A stretch of 64,000 bases of DNA from Clostridium felsineum DSM 794 (GCF_002006355.2 NZ_CP096980.1:1798001-1862000); one strand, 5' to 3'; positions 51,974-62,090 are shown, counted from the first letter of the stretch. Translations and numbers: made by a program. Notes: generated by a model not told the origin, from the sequence alone.

Positions 51974-52798
51974 TTACTTTTCAAGAAAAAGTTTTATATC
52001 ATTAGTATTTAGATATATGCTACCTATTCTTCCATGCTTTGTATCACCTGAATCATCTGTATGAAAATCGGAACCAGCTGTAACTATTTTATTATATTTT
52101 TTAGCTAAAGCTAGTAACTTTTCAGTATCAGTTTCTGTATTCATTGGATATATGGCTTCTATACCGTCAAAATCAAACTTCATAAAATCCTCTACAGGAG
52201 TCTTTTTGATTAAAACAGGATGAGCTAAAACCACTGTGGCATTTACTGATTTTAAAAGTTTAATGCCTTCCTCTACAGTTACTTTTTTATTTGGAATATA
52301 TGCAGGACTCTCCTTATTGAGTATATTGTTAAAAATATATTCGTAGGTATAATTATAGCCAGCATTAATAATAGCACGTGCTAGATGCGGTCTTGCAATG
52401 ACATTTTTAGCTTCCTTTAAAATGCTTTCATAATTTAACTTTATATTAAAATAAGTATTTAAATTTTCAGTTATCTTTTTTGCTCTTATGACTCTATAAT
52501 TTTGTATTTCAGACAAAAAATCCTGAAATTCTTTATTTTCATATGAGTTATCTTTAAAATAACCAAGTACATGAATACTCTCCTCGTTGTGAAGAGTTGA
52601 TAGCTCAATACCGGGAATTACCTTAATATTAAGTTTATTTCCAATTGAAATTGCCTTTTTAGTTGATGCTGTAGTGTCATGGTCTGTTATGGCTAGTATA
52701 TCTATATTAGCATTTTTAGCAAACTCTAATATATTTTCTGGCGTATATTTTCCATCAGATGCAGTTGTATGAATGTGAAAGTCACCTTTTAAAAACAC
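51974..52798 (-). CDS. PHP-domain phosphoesterase (TrpH/YciV-like)
   Basis: A 274-residue metal-dependent phosphoesterase. Metal ligands lie in DFHIHTTASDGK, AITDHDT, PGIELST, ARPHLARAI, LAHPV and AGSDFHTDD. E. coli YciV (RNase AM) removes 5' nucleotides from RNA and pAp; the same role is likely here. The ATG follows AGGAGGAG. It runs opposite to the flanking core genes. Confidence 0.9.
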   Translation of the reverse strand: MFLKGDFHIHTTASDGKYTPENILEFAKNANIDILAITDHDTTASTKKAISIGNKLNIKVIPGIELSTLHNEESIHVLGYFKDNSYENKEFQDFLSEIQNYRVIRAKKITENLNTYFNIKLNYESILKEAKNVIARPHLARAIINAGYNYTYEYIFNNILNKESPAYIPNKKVTVEEGIKLLKSVNATVVLAHPVLIKKTPVEDFMKFDFDGIEAIYPMNTETDTEKLLALAKKYNKIVTAGSDFHTDDSGDTKHGRIGSIYLNTNDIKLFLEK

Positions 52799-52887
52799 AA
52801 AATCTCCTCCTTACTATGAAGGTTAATTTATAAACCTTAACTTATAAACAATATACCAAAGATTTTAGTAATTGTCGATTTTTTGGA

Positions 52888-53361
52888 TTATCTTGGTATT
52901 ATATAAGTGCAAAAATTATATGGATTACAAGAAGGAGGAATATCTTTTATACTTAAAAAATCTTTTGTATAGTGACCATCCCAAGGATACACAGAAACAT
53001 AATTTTCATTATATACATCCATAACAAATTTTGAATTAGAAAAGGTTAAAAAAAGCTTGTACATAGGCTTATCAGGTAAATTTGATGGTTTGTTTATGTA
53101 ATTATGTTTTTTTAAATGAAGTAAAAAATCTTTTATAGTGACTATTTCTGAGGTACTTAAATTGTGATTTTTGTAATATGAGGTATCAATAAGTGAGAGT
53201 TTTACAGCCTTTTCCTTTGCAAAACTTCTAGATAGTAGATTAGTATAATAAAAATTAAAAGGTTTTTTGTTATCTATTAATTCATTACAAGAGGATAGGC
53301 ATACACAAAACATCAAAAATAAAATTACAAAAAAAATCTTCTTTGCTTTAATGATAATCAC
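52888..53361 (-). CDS. Hypothetical lipoprotein
   Basis: A 157-residue protein with a lysine start, hydrophobic stretch and lipobox LSSC (Cys25). The mature part begins NELIDNKKPF and has no recognised domain. The start at 53361 has only a weak ribosome site. It is transcribed after the CDF gene but is separated from it by a long palindrome. Confidence 0.65.
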   Translation of the reverse strand: MIIIKAKKIFFVILFLMFCVCLSSCNELIDNKKPFNFYYTNLLSRSFAKEKAVKLSLIDTSYYKNHNLSTSEIVTIKDFLLHLKKHNYINKPSNLPDKPMYKLFLTFSNSKFVMDVYNENYVSVYPWDGHYTKDFLSIKDIPPSCNPYNFCTYIIPR

Positions 53362-53367
53362 CAGCTT

Positions 53368-53423
53368 ATTTTAGATTATATGGGATTTCTAAAATAAGTT
53401 AGAAACCCTATATAATCTAAAAT
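53368..53423. repeat. Long imperfect palindrome, MITE-like
   Basis: The arms 53368-53392 and 53399-53423 pair over about 25 positions with one bulge and one mismatch around six bases. No T-run follows on either side. It may be a terminator relic or a small inverted-repeat mobile element. Confidence 0.55.
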
Positions 53424-53452
53424 ATGATGCACTTTTTTATTTTATTACAAAG

Positions 53453-54331
53453 TTAAGTGAGACTTTTTTTGTGGAATTTTTCTGTATATGGTTCAGCATG
53501 TATTACAGTACAAGAATCAGGGAAAACTTTCTTGATTTCATTTTCAATTGAAGAGCATATATCATGAGTTTTCTTTAAAGAATCTGTGCCTGATATTTGA
53601 ATATGGATATCAATTTCTCTTGTATTTCCACATTTTCTGGTTCTCAGCTTGTGGTAACTTTTAATATTCGGATAGTTTTTAACTATATTAACTATTCTAT
53701 TTATGTCGGTTTTATCTAAGCTGCTATCAACTAGGTCTTTTAGTGACTTTTTAATTAAATTAATAGCTGTTTTTATTATAAGAATAGATACAAAGAACGC
53801 AGTAATAGAGTCTATTATTTTTATATTTGTAAATTTAAAAAGTATAAGACCTAAAATCACACCTAAAGAGGTAAAGGCATCTGTAAATAAATGCATAGCA
53901 TCTACTTCAAGGGCAATGGATTTTGTCTTTTTAGAAGTTTTTAATATTATGCTGGAAATTACAAAATTTATAACAGAAGAAAAAACCATTATATATATTC
54001 CAGAGTCAACGTTATTAATGGCTGAATTAGATATCAATTTATTAAAGGCCTCATAAATTATCATTATTGCAGCAAATAATATTAATATTGCTTCTACAAA
54101 GCCAGATACATTTTCGTATTTACCATGACCAAAAGGATGATCATCATCTTCCTTTAGGGAGGATTTTTTTATGGAAAAGAAGGATACTAAACTAGCTATA
54201 AGATCGATAGAAGAATGAATGCCATCAGATATTACGCTAATTGAATTCATTGTTATACCAGCAGTAAGTTTGAAAATTATCAAAGTTGTGTTAGATATTA
54301 TAGATAAAACTGCTGAATTTTTTTTGTCCAT
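53453..54331 (-). CDS. Cation diffusion facilitator (CDF) transporter
   Basis: A 292-residue exporter of divalent metals by proton antiport. Six membrane segments and the metal-site residues SDGIHSSIDL and DAMHLFTDAFTSLG are visible; HPFGHGKYE follows segment two. The C-terminal cytoplasmic domain (about 205-285) with HKLRTRKCGNTREIDIHI is complete. The metal (Mn, Fe or Zn) cannot be told. Confidence 0.92.
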   Translation of the reverse strand: MDKKNSAVLSIISNTTLIIFKLTAGITMNSISVISDGIHSSIDLIASLVSFFSIKKSSLKEDDDHPFGHGKYENVSGFVEAILILFAAIMIIYEAFNKLISNSAINNVDSGIYIMVFSSVINFVISSIILKTSKKTKSIALEVDAMHLFTDAFTSLGVILGLILFKFTNIKIIDSITAFFVSILIIKTAINLIKKSLKDLVDSSLDKTDINRIVNIVKNYPNIKSYHKLRTRKCGNTREIDIHIQISGTDSLKKTHDICSSIENEIKKVFPDSCTVIHAEPYTEKFHKKSLT

Positions 54332-54547
54332 GTTAATCTCTCCAATTCATGTTTGTAATTTTCTGTAGAAAAATTTCAAAAAAGTCAATTTTAATATATA
54401 ATATAATATAGAGTATTAGCTTATATAAGGATTATAATTCATTTTTTAGAATAAAATAATTTAAGCATATATAACAAACTCTATATATAATATTATTTAA
54501 AATTACTTTTGGTGAAGAAAAAAATTTAAAAGCTATGGGGTAATAAA

Positions 54548-55696
54548 ATGAGAAAGAATAATAAATATAAAGCAACTATTTTACTGTTTATTTTTGCTGT
54601 TGGTTATTTTATAAGTAGTGCATTTAGGAAAAACTTTTATGGAGGATTAGTAGAAAGTATGTGTGAGGCTGCACTTGTGGGTGGTATTGCAGATTGGTTT
54701 GGTGTTACCGCTATTTTTAAAAAACCGTTAAATATAAATTGGCCTAAAAAAATATTCAGAACCAATATACTAAAAGAAAATAAAGAAAAGTTTATTTCTA
54801 CAATAGTGGATATGGTGGAAAATGATTTACTTAATAAAGAAAAGATAAATACAAAAATTAAAAATTACGACTACATATCGTTTATCATGAGTACAAAGTT
54901 TTTAAAAGACGAAAATTTAGAAGAGGTAGCAAGAAAGTTAAATTTCAATAAGCTTATAAAGAAAAAAATATTTAGTAATAAGCATTATTTAGATAAGGTT
55001 TTATCTGAATTTGTTAACAGTGGTTACTATGATAAGACTGTTAATATATTTATAGATAAAACTATAGAGGTTTTAAAAGCTGAAAATAGCATAAAATTTA
55101 TTGGAGATATTGTAAATAAGTCTATAGATAGATACGAGAAGGATAGTTCAGGTAGAAAATTTGCTACAAAAATTATAATAAATACTATATTAAAAGGAAA
55201 TGTAAAATTAGCACCATATGTTATTGTAGATGGAATTGTACAAAAACTAAAAATCATAAAAGAAAATAAGGATAAATATAGAGAAGAAGTAAAGAAAATG
55301 CTAGTATCTGTATACCAAAATGGTGAGGGAGGTACTTTAGATATAATATTGGAGTCAATAGAAAACTGTACAAAAAAATGCAAGGAGTGTTCTGAAGATT
55401 GTAAGATAAAAGATGAAAACATTTTATCAAAAATTATTACTAGATTAATAAATAGTTTGGGAAAATCTACATTAAATCAGTTTATAGGCAAAGAATTAGA
55501 AAAGGTCGTAGGTTATAAGCATAGCGAGATAGGTAAAATAGTAAAAGAAAGCTTAAATAAATATAATGATGAAGAAATAATAAATTTGGCTTATGATAAA
55601 GCAGGAGATGAGCTTCAACTTATCAGAATAAATGGTTCAGTAGTGGGCGGAGTACTAGGTGTTATAATATTTGTGATTACAAAAATATTAATTTAA
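54548..55696 (+). CDS. DUF445 membrane protein, first of a pair
   Basis: A 382-residue protein anchored by membrane segments at both ends. The DUF445 signature GGIADWFGVTAIFKKPL follows the first segment, and it ends LQLIRINGSVVGGVLG. A cysteine-rich insert (CTKKCKECSEDCK, about residue 275) is specific to this copy and might bind a metal. The family role is unknown. Six bases separate it from its paralogue. Confidence 0.85.
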   Translation: MRKNNKYKATILLFIFAVGYFISSAFRKNFYGGLVESMCEAALVGGIADWFGVTAIFKKPLNINWPKKIFRTNILKENKEKFISTIVDMVENDLLNKEKINTKIKNYDYISFIMSTKFLKDENLEEVARKLNFNKLIKKKIFSNKHYLDKVLSEFVNSGYYDKTVNIFIDKTIEVLKAENSIKFIGDIVNKSIDRYEKDSSGRKFATKIIINTILKGNVKLAPYVIVDGIVQKLKIIKENKDKYREEVKKMLVSVYQNGEGGTLDIILESIENCTKKCKECSEDCKIKDENILSKIITRLINSLGKSTLNQFIGKELEKVVGYKHSEIGKIVKESLNKYNDEEIINLAYDKAGDELQLIRINGSVVGGVLGVIIFVITKILI

Positions 55697-55702
55697 AATA
55701 GG

Positions 55703-56989
55703 ATGGTAATAAATATGAATTATAAAAATAAAGCCAACATTATTCTTGGTATTGTTTCAGTATTTTTTATATTTTCTTTTTTATTAAAATATTATGTTAT
55801 AAATAACGTATATACGGATTTTGTGTTTACGGTAATTAAAGCAGCACTTGTTGGTTCTGTGGCAGATTGGTTCGCTATAACAGCTATTTATAGAAAGCCA
55901 CTTGGAATATCTTTTCATACGGCGCTAATACCTAGAAACAGGGAAAAAATAGTGGAAGCTACAGCTGCTTTTGTAGAGAAAGAACTTTTAAGCAGAGAAG
56001 CTATAAAGAATAAAATCGAAAAAAATAATATTGCAGTTAAAATATCTAAAACTATTATTAGCAATAAAGATAATATAAACTTGAAAGTAATTCAAATGTT
56101 GAATGAGTACATAAGCAAAGCTGATAAGAATAATATAAAAAGAAAAATAAAGGATTTAAGAACTGGATATTTAAATGAATTTTATGATAAAAAGAGAATA
56201 AAGTGTGTGCTTACGTGTATATACAAAAATGACGGAGAAAAAATCTTAGATAGTATTTTTGATTTTCTGATTTATGTAGTAAAAAAAGATGAAGTACAGC
56301 ATTACATATATGATGCCATGAATAAATTAAAAAAAGAAAATACTAAAGGATTTATTTTCAAACTGGGATTGTCACTTTTTGAAGCATCAGATAGTGTTAA
56401 TTTACGAGATGCCAGTTTAGTAGTACAGGACGAATTATTAGACAAAGTACGTAAGCTTAAAAATTCTGAGGATGCTTACAGAAAGAAAATAAGTGCTTTC
56501 ATTGAACAATATTTGAATAATTTGCAAGATGATAACGTCTTAGAAAACTTTAAAAATTATATTTTTAAAGATGAAAATATAGATTCTTTAATTGATAAAA
56601 TATTTGTTAAATCAAAGATAGTATTTAATAGTTATGAGACCGAGGGGTATTTAATAACAAAAATTATATTTGATATTTTTTCTAGTGTTTTTGAAAAAGT
56701 AGTTAAGGACGAAGAAAAGTTAAATGAGATTTGCAGATACATAGAAACGGTTGTTATAGATATTTTTGAAGAGAAGCATTACGTTATAGGAAAATTTATA
56801 AGAGATACACTTAATGAGTTTGATGATGACAAATTAAATAAATTTATTGATGATAAGGTTGGAAGTGATCTTCAGTGGATAAGGATAAATGGTTCTGTTG
56901 TTGGAGGATTTGTTGGCATGATAATATTTTTAATTATGAACTTTATATATAATCCATTTTTGGCACCTCAAATAAGGCGTATATTTTAA
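55703..56989 (+). CDS. DUF445 membrane protein, second of a pair
   Basis: The ATG at 55715 follows AGGATGG; an earlier in-frame start at 55703 is possible. About 425 residues with the same plan as its neighbour: VGSVADWFAITAIYRKPLG near the start, a long helical middle and LQWIRINGSVVGGFVG at the end. It lacks the cysteine insert. The pair probably works as a hetero-complex. A terminator follows. Confidence 0.85.
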   Translation: MVINMNYKNKANIILGIVSVFFIFSFLLKYYVINNVYTDFVFTVIKAALVGSVADWFAITAIYRKPLGISFHTALIPRNREKIVEATAAFVEKELLSREAIKNKIEKNNIAVKISKTIISNKDNINLKVIQMLNEYISKADKNNIKRKIKDLRTGYLNEFYDKKRIKCVLTCIYKNDGEKILDSIFDFLIYVVKKDEVQHYIYDAMNKLKKENTKGFIFKLGLSLFEASDSVNLRDASLVVQDELLDKVRKLKNSEDAYRKKISAFIEQYLNNLQDDNVLENFKNYIFKDENIDSLIDKIFVKSKIVFNSYETEGYLITKIIFDIFSSVFEKVVKDEEKLNEICRYIETVVIDIFEEKHYVIGKFIRDTLNEFDDDKLNKFIDDKVGSDLQWIRINGSVVGGFVGMIIFLIMNFIYNPFLAPQIRRIF

Positions 56990-57014
56990 GAATTGTAATC
57001 AGTGTTTAGATTTA

Positions 57015-57053
57015 GCAGTGAAGAAAAGCAAAAAATACAAATTTCTTCACTGC
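57015..57053. terminator. Hairpin terminator after the DUF445 pair
   Basis: GCAGTGAAGAAA pairs perfectly with TTTCTTCACTGC around a 15-base A-rich loop. It lies between convergent genes. Confidence 0.65.
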
Positions 57054-57152
57054 TATGCATAACGCATAAATGCTAATACATTCTGACTCATAAAAGATTC
57101 TGAGGTCGAACCTCTTTAGCAGGAATATTTTAAGATCCATAATGTAAGAATT

Positions 57153-57818
57153 TTAGTGCGTTATATAATTAGAAAGCTCTTTTAGGTAGTCTTGAATTTC
57201 GTTTTTTTCAAGATTACCTTCTTTTAATTCATCATCAGATTTATTAAGGAGCTCAGAGTAGAAGGCTGCGGCCTTTTTCTTAAAGTTTTCCGTATCGCTG
57301 CTTGAATTTATAAGTTCATAAATACAATCATCTGCCTTGGCGTAGTTTTTGGTAAGTTTAAAATAATCGAATAGTTTTTCCATTAGAGTATCATTTAATT
57401 CATATTCTAGTAAATTATCAGCTTCAGCATCTGATAATAGTTTGTAATTTTCTATATCGCAATCTAATTCGTTATAAAAAACCTCAAAAGCTAGATTAAA
57501 GGCTCTTTCATATCTAAAAAATGCATCTGAAAGTTTGTTGGTATCCTCGTAAAGTTTACCTTCTTCAAACAATAAGGAAGATACAATTATAAGTTTATTA
57601 CCATCTGGAAGATTATTTGTTTTTAAAAAGTTTAAAAGATCCGAAATAGATAAAGTATTTATGAAGCTAGAGCTCATACCTGAAAATCTTTTTAAAGATA
57701 CATCTATTTCAGGAAGTGCGTTTTCTCCTAAGTCTTTTAATCTATGTATTTTATCAATAGAGGTTGTAAATTCCTCACTAATTAGTTTACTTAAGTTTTT
57801 TTTAATCAATTGAAACAC
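57153..57818 (-). CDS. DUF6483-like helical protein
   Basis: A 221-residue soluble, acidic, all-helical protein with TPR-like character (LSDAFFRYERAFNLAFEVFY, then a later KLTKNYAKADDCIYELI). It resembles the DUF6483 group of clostridial proteins; no function is known. It lies between the DUF445 pair and polA and is read in the opposite direction. Confidence 0.65.
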   Translation of the reverse strand: MFQLIKKNLSKLISEEFTTSIDKIHRLKDLGENALPEIDVSLKRFSGMSSSFINTLSISDLLNFLKTNNLPDGNKLIIVSSLLFEEGKLYEDTNKLSDAFFRYERAFNLAFEVFYNELDCDIENYKLLSDAEADNLLEYELNDTLMEKLFDYFKLTKNYAKADDCIYELINSSSDTENFKKKAAAFYSELLNKSDDELKEGNLEKNEIQDYLKELSNYITH

Positions 57819-57925
57819 CCCATTAAAAATTTTTCATATATAAAATTATAAACAATATCATAATATATTGCAAAATGTAATTGAAAATAAGTAGCAGACA
57901 TTAGTTATAAAATAATTTTAAGTTG

Positions 57926-57934
57926 TGGTATAAT
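57926..57934 (+). promoter_or_regulatory. Candidate polA promoter (extended -10)
   Basis: TGGTATAAT at 57926-57934, about 110 bases before polA. The -35 region is poorly matched, as allowed for extended -10 promoters. Confidence 0.5.
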
Positions 57935-58043
57935 ATAGTGCGTATAGAAATGTAATGAATTTAAAAACATAAAGTTAATTGTGTAATAGAAGTTGTAAGA
58001 AAAGTGAAATAGTATAGATAGAAATTAATTTAGGAGTGATAAG

Positions 58044-60659
58044 ATGGAAAGATTGCTTGTGCTAGACGGTAATAGCCTTATGAATAGGGCTTTTTATGCA
58101 CTGCCAGAGCTTACAAATACAGATGGACTTCATACTAATGGAATATATGGATTTATGACAATGCTTATAAAAATGAGGGATGAAATAAAACCTGATTTTA
58201 TAGTCACAACTTTTGATAGAAAAGCACCTACTTTTAGACATAAGGAATATGAAGATTATAAAGCTGGAAGAAAAAAAATGCCGCCAGAACTTAGCGAGCA
58301 GTTTCCTGTTTTAAAAGAATTACTTGAAAAGTTAGCTATAAATATATTTGAAATAGATGGATTTGAAGCAGATGACCTTATAGGAACTTTGGCCTGCTTT
58401 GCTAAAGAAAGAGGAATAGAAGTATACATAGTTACAGGAGATAGAGATGCACTTCAGCTTGCGGATGATAATGTTAAAGTTGTTATAAATAAAAAAGGCA
58501 TGACTGAAAAGGAAATATACGACAAAAATAGAATGATTGAAGAGTATGGAGTAACTCCGCTTCAATTTATAGATGTAAAAGGTCTTATGGGAGATAATTC
58601 TGATAATATACCAGGAGTTCCTGGAATAGGTCCTAAAACTGCATTTAAACTTATACAAGAATACGGAAGTTTGGAGAATGTTCTTGATAATATAGAAAAA
58701 TTAAAGGGCAAAAAGGTAAAAGAAAATTTAGAAACTTATAGAGAGCAGGCTGTTTTTAGTAAAAAGCTTGCAACAATAATGACAAATGTGCCTATTGAAA
58801 TTGACATTGAAGAAATAAGATCTAAAGAAAACTTTGATGTTGATGGAGCAAGACAGCTTTTAAGAAGGCTTCAATTTAAAAGTATAATTGAAAAAATACC
58901 AAAACTTAATGTGCCAGAAGAAAAAAACGAAGTTAACGTAGAATATACTTTGATAGATGAAGCTTTAAGGTTCCATTCAGTATTTTCAGCTATTAAAAAT
59001 ACTGAAGTATATATGACATATAATATCGGAGGAGAAAGTTTATATTCGGAAATTTATATTGACAAGATTTTCATTAAAGCAAATGGAGAAGCATATATAG
59101 TAGATGTAAATAAAATGATGGAAGATGATAAAGAAAATACAATATTTTATTTAAAATCATTTTTCCAAGATAGAAGTGTCACAAAAATAATACATGATTC
59201 TAAAAATATGCTCACAGTCCTTACAAAGCTTAATATAAATATAGAAAAAATGGTATTTGATACGGCAATAGCAGAATACCTAATAAATCCATCTAAAAAG
59301 GAGTACAATTTAAAAGATGCAGCAGAAGATCTACTTTTATTGGATTTGACTGGAGAAGATAATGATATTAAAATAAAAGAAGTTTATGTCATGGATAAAA
59401 TTTACAATAAGCTTAAAGACAAAATTAAAGATTATGACATGGAAGAATTGTATTACAAAGTGGAGCTTCCGCTTATAGAAGTGTTGTCATCTATGGAGAG
59501 CTGTGGATTTAAGGTTGAGAAAAATAAGCTTGAGCAAATTGGTGAGAAATTTAATGGAGAAATAGCGAAGGTTAAAGAAGAAATATATAATATGTCAGGA
59601 GAAGAATTTAATATAAGTTCTCCAAAGCAGCTAGGTAAGATACTTTTTGAAAAATTGGATTTGCCTGTTGTAAAGAAAACAAAAACAGGATATTCAACTA
59701 ACGCTGAAGTTTTAGAAAAATTAATAGATAAACATCCTATAATTGAAAAGGTTGTGTATTATAGACAGCTTACAAAGCTTTATTCAACATATGTAGAGGG
59801 GCTTAAAACAGTTATAGATGCAGATGATAAAATACATTCAAGTTTTAATCAAACAGTAACTACAACAGGAAGACTTTCTAGTACAGAGCCCAATCTTCAG
59901 AATATACCTATAAAAAGTGAAATGGGCAGAGAAATAAGAAAGGTTTTTGTACCGGATAATGATGAATGTGTAATATTATCAGCTGATTATTCACAAATAG
60001 AGTTAAGAGTTTTAGCACATATTGCCGATGATGAAAATTTAATAAATGCCTTTAAGCATCACAGTGATATACATACTAAAACAGCATCAGAAGTATTCAG
60101 AGTACCTATTAGTGACGTTACTCCTAGAATGAGAAGTAACGCTAAAGCTGTAAATTTTGGAATTGTATATGGCATAAGTGATTTTAGTTTGGCAAAAGAC
60201 ATAAAAGTATCAAAGAAAGAAGCGAAAGAGTATATTGATACTTATTTTGAAAGATATCCCAATGTAAAAAAATATTTAGATGATATAATAGTTACAGCTA
60301 AAAAAAGTATGTATGTAAGTACCATAATGAATAGAAGAAGAATTATTCCAGAAATAGCCTCATCAAATAAAATCATTAAGGGGTTTGGAGAAAGACTTGC
60401 TATGAACACTCCAATACAAGGAAGTGCTGCGGATCTTATTAAGCTTTCAATGGTCAATGTGTATAGAAAAATTAAAGAATTAAAGCTTAAAAGTAGTCTT
60501 ATACTTCAGGTTCACGATGAGCTTATTTTAAATGTTTATATGGATGAACTTGAAAAGGTAAAAGAACTGGTAAAAAGTGAAATGGAAAAAGTCATGGAGC
60601 TTAAGGTTCCTTTAGAAGTAGATATAGAGTCAGGTAAGACCTGGTATGAAGCAAAATAA
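58044..60659 (+). CDS. polA: DNA polymerase I
   Basis: An 871-residue repair and Okazaki-fragment polymerase. The 5'-3' nuclease domain (1-290) has VTGDRDALQLAD and KGLMGDNSDNIPGVPGIG. The 3'-5' domain (about 300-470) lacks the DxE proofreading motif (YMTYNIGGES stands there), so proofreading is presumably absent, as in Bacillus Pol I. The polymerase domain has motif A SADYSQIELRVLAH, the O-helix RSNAKAVNFGIVYG and motif C LQVHDELI. It is followed closely by coaE and a transglycosylase gene. Confidence 0.97.
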   Translation: MERLLVLDGNSLMNRAFYALPELTNTDGLHTNGIYGFMTMLIKMRDEIKPDFIVTTFDRKAPTFRHKEYEDYKAGRKKMPPELSEQFPVLKELLEKLAINIFEIDGFEADDLIGTLACFAKERGIEVYIVTGDRDALQLADDNVKVVINKKGMTEKEIYDKNRMIEEYGVTPLQFIDVKGLMGDNSDNIPGVPGIGPKTAFKLIQEYGSLENVLDNIEKLKGKKVKENLETYREQAVFSKKLATIMTNVPIEIDIEEIRSKENFDVDGARQLLRRLQFKSIIEKIPKLNVPEEKNEVNVEYTLIDEALRFHSVFSAIKNTEVYMTYNIGGESLYSEIYIDKIFIKANGEAYIVDVNKMMEDDKENTIFYLKSFFQDRSVTKIIHDSKNMLTVLTKLNINIEKMVFDTAIAEYLINPSKKEYNLKDAAEDLLLLDLTGEDNDIKIKEVYVMDKIYNKLKDKIKDYDMEELYYKVELPLIEVLSSMESCGFKVEKNKLEQIGEKFNGEIAKVKEEIYNMSGEEFNISSPKQLGKILFEKLDLPVVKKTKTGYSTNAEVLEKLIDKHPIIEKVVYYRQLTKLYSTYVEGLKTVIDADDKIHSSFNQTVTTTGRLSSTEPNLQNIPIKSEMGREIRKVFVPDNDECVILSADYSQIELRVLAHIADDENLINAFKHHSDIHTKTASEVFRVPISDVTPRMRSNAKAVNFGIVYGISDFSLAKDIKVSKKEAKEYIDTYFERYPNVKKYLDDIIVTAKKSMYVSTIMNRRRIIPEIASSNKIIKGFGERLAMNTPIQGSAADLIKLSMVNVYRKIKELKLKSSLILQVHDELILNVYMDELEKVKELVKSEMEKVMELKVPLEVDIESGKTWYEAK

Positions 60660-60679
60660 TCTGTTTGGTGGTGGGTATT

Positions 60680-61285
60680 ATGTTGAAAATTGGTTTAACA
60701 GGAGGAATTGGCAGTGGAAAAAGCACAATATCAAGAATATTTAAAGAAAGACAAATTCTTGTAGTTGATGCAGATAACGTTGCAAGAGGTGAGCTAAAAG
60801 AACATCCTGAAATATTAACTGATGTTAAAAATAAGTTTGGGGATAGTTTTTTTGATGAAAGAGGAGAATTTAAAAGAAAAGATTTTGGAAACTTTATTTT
60901 TAGTAGTGATATTCATAAAAAAGAATATGAAGATATAATAATGCCATATATAAAGAAAGATATAAAAAGAACTATGGACCTTTATGAAAGTCTTAATGAA
61001 AATGTATGTGTATTAGATGCACCAACTTTAATAGAAAGTGGTATTTACAAGGATATGGATATAAATATACTTGTATGGGTTGATCAAGCTACTCAAATAG
61101 AAAGAGTTAAGAAGAGGGATGGCCTTTCGGAAAAAGAGGTTATTATGAGAATAAATTCACAAATGTCTTTAGAAGAAAAGAAAACCTATGTTGATTTTAT
61201 TATTGATAACCGTAAAGACTTTGAGAGTACAATTAAACAAATTGACAGAATAATGGAATCTATAAGTATAATGAAGGGAAAATAA
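60680..61285 (+). CDS. coaE: Dephospho-CoA kinase
   Basis: A 201-residue P-loop kinase that completes coenzyme A synthesis. The P-loop GGIGSGKST, DADNVARGEL and VLDAPTLIESG are visible. The ATG at 60680 follows GGTGGTGGG; an upstream TTG at 60665 overlaps that site. It lies 20 bases after polA, a common arrangement, and abuts the next gene. Confidence 0.95.
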   Translation: MLKIGLTGGIGSGKSTISRIFKERQILVVDADNVARGELKEHPEILTDVKNKFGDSFFDERGEFKRKDFGNFIFSSDIHKKEYEDIIMPYIKKDIKRTMDLYESLNENVCVLDAPTLIESGIYKDMDINILVWVDQATQIERVKKRDGLSEKEVIMRINSQMSLEEKKTYVDFIIDNRKDFESTIKQIDRIMESISIMKGK

Positions 61286-61843
61286 ATGAAATCTAAATCT
61301 AAAATTTTTATATTTATAATAATAATAATTGCTTTGATTGTAGCGTTAAATACAAGAAATATATTAAAACATTTTTATCCGGTGAGATATGTGAGTTATA
61401 TAGAGAAGTATTCTAAAGAAAATAATCTTGATCCGTATTTTGTTATGGCAGTGGTAAGAGTGGAAAGTAATTTTAATGCATCAGCAAGATCAAACAAGGA
61501 TGCTTATGGTCTTATGCAAATAACTCCAGAAACTGCTGAATGGGCAGCGGAGAAAATGGGATTAACAGGTTTTAAGGTTGAAGATCTTACAGACCCTGAA
61601 ATTAATATAAAAATAGGATGCTGGTATTTAAAAGATCTATCAAATGAGTTTGGTGGAGATTGGACATTAATTCTTGCAGCTTATAATGGTGGAAGAGGCA
61701 ATGTTAAAAAATGGTTAAACAATAAGAAAAACTCTAAGGATGGAAAAACGCTGCACTATATACCTTATGGTGAGACTAACAAATATGTTAAAAAGGTAAT
61801 GATGGATTATAAAGTTTATAAAAGATTGTATGAGAATAATTAA
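61286..61843 (+). CDS. Membrane-anchored lytic transglycosylase
   Basis: A 185-residue Slt-type enzyme that cleaves peptidoglycan glycan strands. An N-terminal anchor (about 5-25) is followed by the catalytic domain: Glu60 in VVRVESNFN, YGLMQITPETA and LAAYNGG. The start codon directly follows the coaE stop, so it is co-translated with coaE. Confidence 0.93.
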   Translation: MKSKSKIFIFIIIIIALIVALNTRNILKHFYPVRYVSYIEKYSKENNLDPYFVMAVVRVESNFNASARSNKDAYGLMQITPETAEWAAEKMGLTGFKVEDLTDPEINIKIGCWYLKDLSNEFGGDWTLILAAYNGGRGNVKKWLNNKKNSKDGKTLHYIPYGETNKYVKKVMMDYKVYKRLYENN

Positions 61844-61848
61844 TGTAA

Positions 61849-61891
61849 TATCCTATGTATGTATGTTAATATTTTGTACATGCATAGGATA
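61849..61891 (+). terminator. Hairpin after the transglycosylase gene
   Basis: TATCCTATGTATGTA pairs with TACATGCATAGGATA with one G-U pair. The T-run is weak, so termination is probable rather than certain. Confidence 0.55.
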
Positions 61892-61949
61892 AACTTTAAT
61901 AGTATTTTTAATATACATATAATTAATTTATAAAATAAAATATTTTTTG

Positions 61950-61977
61950 TTGACAAAAGTATTTTATGTAGTATAAT
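61950..61977 (+). promoter_or_regulatory. Promoter of the tRNA-Leu / 6S RNA unit
   Basis: Perfect TTGACA at 61950-61955 and TATAAT at 61972-61977, 16-base spacer; transcription would start near 61984. Confidence 0.8.
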
Positions 61978-62007
61978 AATCATTGTCAGTTCTTTTAGGA
62001 CTAGTAT

Positions 62008-62090
62008 GCGAGGGTGGCGGAATTGGCAGACGCGCACGTTTGAGGGGCGTGTGGGCAACCGTACGGGTTCAAGTCCCGTCCTTCGCACCA
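62008..62090 (+). tRNA. tRNA-Leu (GAG)
   Basis: An 83-base class II tRNA with encoded CCA. The acceptor arm GCGAGGG pairs with CCTTCGC, the anticodon stem CACGT with GCGTG, and the loop TTGAGGG gives anticodon GAG for CUC/CUU. The variable arm is long, as required for tRNA-Leu, and GGTTCAAGTCC forms the T loop. Confidence 0.97.
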
